Both the position numbers and the translations under genes were made by a program. From NCBI GenBank assembly GCA_002452315.1, contig DKFH01000152.1:1-16173 (forward strand): a stretch of 16,173 bases of DNA, written 5' to 3'. Under the pieces are notes generated by a model. It worked only from the letters and a program-made list of their open reading frames with translations. It was not told where the DNA came from and ran no database searches. The first letter of the stretch is position 1. Each line of letters opens with the position of its first letter. The stretch is from Anaerolineaceae bacterium UBA6801 (lineage in GTDB: Bacteria > Chloroflexota > Anaerolineae > Anaerolineales > Anaerolineaceae). Shown here piece by piece: positions 14,774 to 16,173 of this stretch.

Positions 14774-14803
14774 AAAAAGAGCCTTCATTTCTTGAAGACC
14801 CTT
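14771..14803 (-). terminator. Rho-independent terminator of the tRNA-Arg transcript
   Basis: On the minus strand AAGGGTCTTCA (14803-14793) pairs with TGAAGGCTCTT (14787-14777) around a five-base loop, followed by a run of eight T. The stem needs two G-U pairs on this strand; on the plus strand the same positions become A-C mismatches. The terminator therefore serves the minus-strand tRNA, not the recombinase. Confidence 0.75.
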
Positions 14804-14848
14804 TTTACCCCTATATATGGGGGTTTGCGGCTATTATACCGCCATATT

Positions 14849-14924
14849 TGGCGCCCCCGGGGCGACTCGAACGCCCAACCAACTGATTCGAAGTCAGGTA
14901 CTCTATCCATTGAGCTACGGGGGC
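14849..14924 (-). tRNA. tRNA-Arg, anticodon UCG
   Basis: A 76-base cloverleaf with encoded CCA. The acceptor stem GCCCCCG (14924-14918) pairs fully with CGGGGGC (14859-14853). A D-arm with AGCTCAATGGATAGAG follows, then an anticodon loop CTTCGAA giving anticodon TCG, which reads CGA (Arg). The T-arm is GGGCG-TTCGAGT-CGCCC, followed by discriminator G and CCA at 14851-14849. The 3' end faces the recombinase gene, the normal arrangement at an attachment site, although no second copy of the tRNA end is seen in the window. Confidence 0.95.
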
Positions 14925-14934
14925 AAGCAGACCC

Positions 14935-14940
14935 ATTATA
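14935..14940 (-). promoter_or_regulatory. -10 element of the tRNA-Arg promoter
   Basis: A perfect TATAAT on the minus strand, ten bases before the tRNA 5' end, puts transcription start about four bases upstream of the mature tRNA. The -35 region is weak (TCGACC at a spacing of about 19). Position and match make it the likely promoter. Confidence 0.6.
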
Positions 14941-14993
14941 CCGCGATTTCCGCTCGGGTGGTCGATTTTTGTTAGCAGCGATCGATGCTCCGT

Positions 14994-15022
14994 TTGACCC
15001 TGGTGCACAAATAACCTATACT
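14994..15022 (+). promoter_or_regulatory. Sigma-70 promoter upstream of the HD-domain gene
   Basis: TTGACC (14994-14999), a 17-base spacer and TATACT (15017-15022), close to consensus at both hexamers. The predicted start, near 15029, gives a leader of about 34 bases to the short ORF at 15063, or 90 bases to the HD-domain gene at 15119. Confidence 0.7.
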
Positions 15023-15062
15023 GTGGGTTTGATACGGTAAAATTTTGCGGAGCAAAGCTTGC

Positions 15063-15122
15063 ATGACACCTGATAATCTATTTTTCACCAATTTAGCAGA
15101 GTCCCTACCGGTGTTGCGATGA
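15063..15122 (+). CDS. Possible 19-residue leader ORF coupled to the HD-domain gene
   Basis: This frame encodes MTPDNLFFTNLAESLPVLR and stops with TGA at 15120-15122. The TGA overlaps the first ATG of the next gene (15119) in an ATGA arrangement and touches the second ATG at 15122. GGAG lies ten bases before its ATG. The downstream gene has no Shine-Dalgarno sequence of its own, so translation of this ORF could be what delivers ribosomes to it. It could also be the original N-terminus of that gene, split off by a frameshift, or chance. Confidence 0.35.
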   Translation: MTPDNLFFTNLAESLPVLR

Positions 15123-16042
15123 TGGAACGCCAAGCACTTGTCTATGTTCCCCAAACATTGTTTTATGACCTGGTGGATTCTTTCCATTCTCACCCAGGTG
15201 AATGGCGGCTTGGTGAAGGTTGCCTGGAATTCGGGGCAGTGAAGGTTTTACGCTTAAGAACCCCGGGTTCAATTGGTGATGGGGATGTGGGGCGGGTTGG
15301 TGAAGCCGTTGATGGTGGGGGGTCTATCGTGGTCTGTTTGGCGGATCAATACAAGGTGTTGCGTGTCTGCGCTGCCCAGGGGTATCGCACGGTATGGTAC
15401 AACCTGCTGATGGATTTTGCACCGGGCAAGGTACCCATTCACGATGGGGAGGTGACCAGTTTTGAGGAATTGAGAGACATTCCTGCTTTGCTGGCTAAAC
15501 CCACCTTAACCACCTGCACCCAATGGCTGGACACCTGGCAGGTGCCTGACAATATCCGCCGGCACGTCAGCCTGGTGGCCTGGATGGCTTATGTTTTGGG
15601 GGTGTTGCTCCGGCGAGCGGGGGTCAAGCTTGACCCGATCTTGGCGCACCGGGGCGGGCTGCTGCACGACCTGGATAAGCTGCACACCCTGGATCCTTCA
15701 AAACCGCACGGCGTGCTGGGGGCGGCTTTTGTGCGAAACCAGGGACATGCCGACCTGGCTGATATCATTTCCGGTCATGTGATGCGCGCTGATTTGACGG
15801 ATGAGCAGCTCTCCTGGGAAAACAAACTGGTCTTCTTTTGCGATAAGCTGACCGAACAGGATCGCATTGTGCCTTTCGATGTCCGCCTGGGGGCGTTGAA
15901 GGCTCGCTATCCGCAATTTGAGGGGGTGATGCGCCGAGCTGAGCCTTACATCTGGGATTTGAACGACCAGATTTGCTCAATTTTATCCATTTCTGAGCAT
16001 AGAAGTTTAATTAAATTGCTGCTGGACCTTCAGAAAAATTGA
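15119..16042 (+). CDS. HD-domain phosphohydrolase-like protein with unrecognised N-terminal region
   Basis: A 307-residue soluble protein. The C-terminal half carries an HD metal-dependent phosphohydrolase domain: His149 (RRHVSLVAWMAYVL), the paired His183-Asp184 in LLHDLDKLH, further His residues in HGVLGAAFV, GHADLADIISGHVM, and Asp242 in FFCDKLTEQD. This resembles the small HD domains that act on nucleotides or phosphate esters; the substrate is unknown. Residues 1-130 I do not assign firmly. The segment SIVVCLADQYKVLRVCAAQGYRTVWYNLL resembles the end of a HAD-type fold (deciding which name has gone stale, then a strand), but no catalytic DxD is present. There is no Shine-Dalgarno sequence before ATG 15119 or 15122; see the short ORF above. 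It is a single transcription unit with a promoter at 14994-15022 and is richer in GC than the recombinase side. Confidence 0.75.
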   Translation: MMERQALVYVPQTLFYDLVDSFHSHPGEWRLGEGCLEFGAVKVLRLRTPGSIGDGDVGRVGEAVDGGGSIVVCLADQYKVLRVCAAQGYRTVWYNLLMDFAPGKVPIHDGEVTSFEELRDIPALLAKPTLTTCTQWLDTWQVPDNIRRHVSLVAWMAYVLGVLLRRAGVKLDPILAHRGGLLHDLDKLHTLDPSKPHGVLGAAFVRNQGHADLADIISGHVMRADLTDEQLSWENKLVFFCDKLTEQDRIVPFDVRLGALKARYPQFEGVMRRAEPYIWDLNDQICSILSISEHRSLIKLLLDLQKN

Positions 16043-16050
16043 TGTATAGC

Positions 16051-16078
16051 TTGACAAAACTTAAATATATGCTATTAT
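16051..16078 (+). promoter_or_regulatory. Strong sigma-70 promoter for the gene at the right edge
   Basis: TTGACA (16051-16056), a 16-base AT-rich spacer and TATTAT (16073-16078). The predicted start near 16085 leaves a leader of about 50 bases. This is the best promoter match in the window, so the gene is probably well expressed. Confidence 0.75.
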
Positions 16079-16135
16079 AGCTTTAAGTAATAATAGGTTC
16101 ACATCAGATTTCTTTATATAGAAAGGAAACGAACC

Positions 16136-16173
16136 ATGGCACACGTCCTGAAAGTATCCAGGGAGGATCCGGT
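16136..16173 (+). CDS. Possible SpoVS-like protein (5' end only)
   Basis: Only 12 codons are in the window: MAHVLKVSREDP. GAAAGGAAA lies seven bases before the ATG, and a strong promoter sits 58 bases upstream of it. The VLKVS opening resembles stage V sporulation protein S family proteins, which begin M-x-VLKVS-x-x-S-x-P. SpoVS is a small Alba-like nucleic-acid binding protein also found in bacteria that do not sporulate. With so few residues the name is a guess; that a well-expressed gene starts here is much more certain. Confidence 0.45.
   Translation, partial: MAHVLKVSREDP

Noticed and set aside
14849..14924. tRNA 3' end as a duplicated attachment site within the window
   Set aside because: I looked for a second copy of the tRNA-Arg 3' segment (for example GACTCGAAC or CCCGGGGCG) elsewhere in the window and found none, so no element can be delimited here.
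1..16173. CRISPR array, toxin-antitoxin pair or phage-defence island
   Set aside because: There are no regularly spaced repeats and no recognisable Cas, restriction, toxin or abortive-infection genes. The mobile features are limited to the IS scar and the truncated recombinase.

Overview
The window looks like chromosomal DNA from a Chloroflexota bacterium, most likely class Anaerolineae. This is inferred from the gene families and their protein style (a cytoplasmic GH15 glucoamylase near a short-type 6-phosphogluconate dehydrogenase, a transaldolase fragment of the bacterial TAL type, MerA-like flavoproteins, an ECF sigma factor opening N-D-T-W-L-A-D-L-R, and a probable SpoVS-like gene at the right edge). 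There is no rRNA or marker gene to prove it.

Left third (1-6362): sugar and redox metabolism. The 5' part of a 6-phosphogluconate dehydrogenase gene (minus) is divergent from a HAD phosphatase gene (plus). That gene shares a bidirectional terminator with a convergent flavoprotein disulfide reductase-like gene (minus). A gene-poor 460-base stretch follows, holding the last 56 codons of a decayed transaldolase gene. A two-gene minus-strand unit comes next: NAD(P)H-hydrate epimerase, then GH15 glucoamylase.

Middle (6363-8560): an ECF-type sigma factor and a small protein with a zinc-binding anti-sigma-like motif, both plus strand and both without Shine-Dalgarno sequences. Next is an insertion-sequence scar in which the start of an IS256-type transposase is fused in frame to the end of an IS3-type OrfB, with one IS3-like terminal repeat still present. 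A redoxin gene (plus) and a bidirectional terminator close this part.

Right-middle (8583-13636): a long minus-strand run encoding a complete osmoprotectant (glycine betaine/choline/carnitine type) ABC importer in the order permease, lipoprotein binding protein, ATPase, permease. A second MerA/Lpd-like flavoprotein follows 14 bases later. A small DUF427 gene lies upstream on the same strand.

Right end (13637-16173): a gene-free stretch with a GC-rich, hairpin-rich 100-base segment leads into a tyrosine recombinase gene that keeps the whole catalytic domain but has no N-terminal DNA-binding domains. It points at the 3' end of a tRNA-Arg(UCG) gene, the usual geometry of an integrated element and its attachment site, so this is probably the residue of an integrative element. 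Beyond the tRNA lie a sigma-70 promoter, a possible short coupled leader ORF, an HD-domain protein gene, and a strong promoter driving the first 12 codons of a SpoVS-like gene.

I see no clearly new multi-gene system. The most unusual items are the in-frame IS256/IS3 chimera, the catalytic-domain-only recombinase with its structured upstream segment, and the flavoprotein appended to the osmoprotectant operon.
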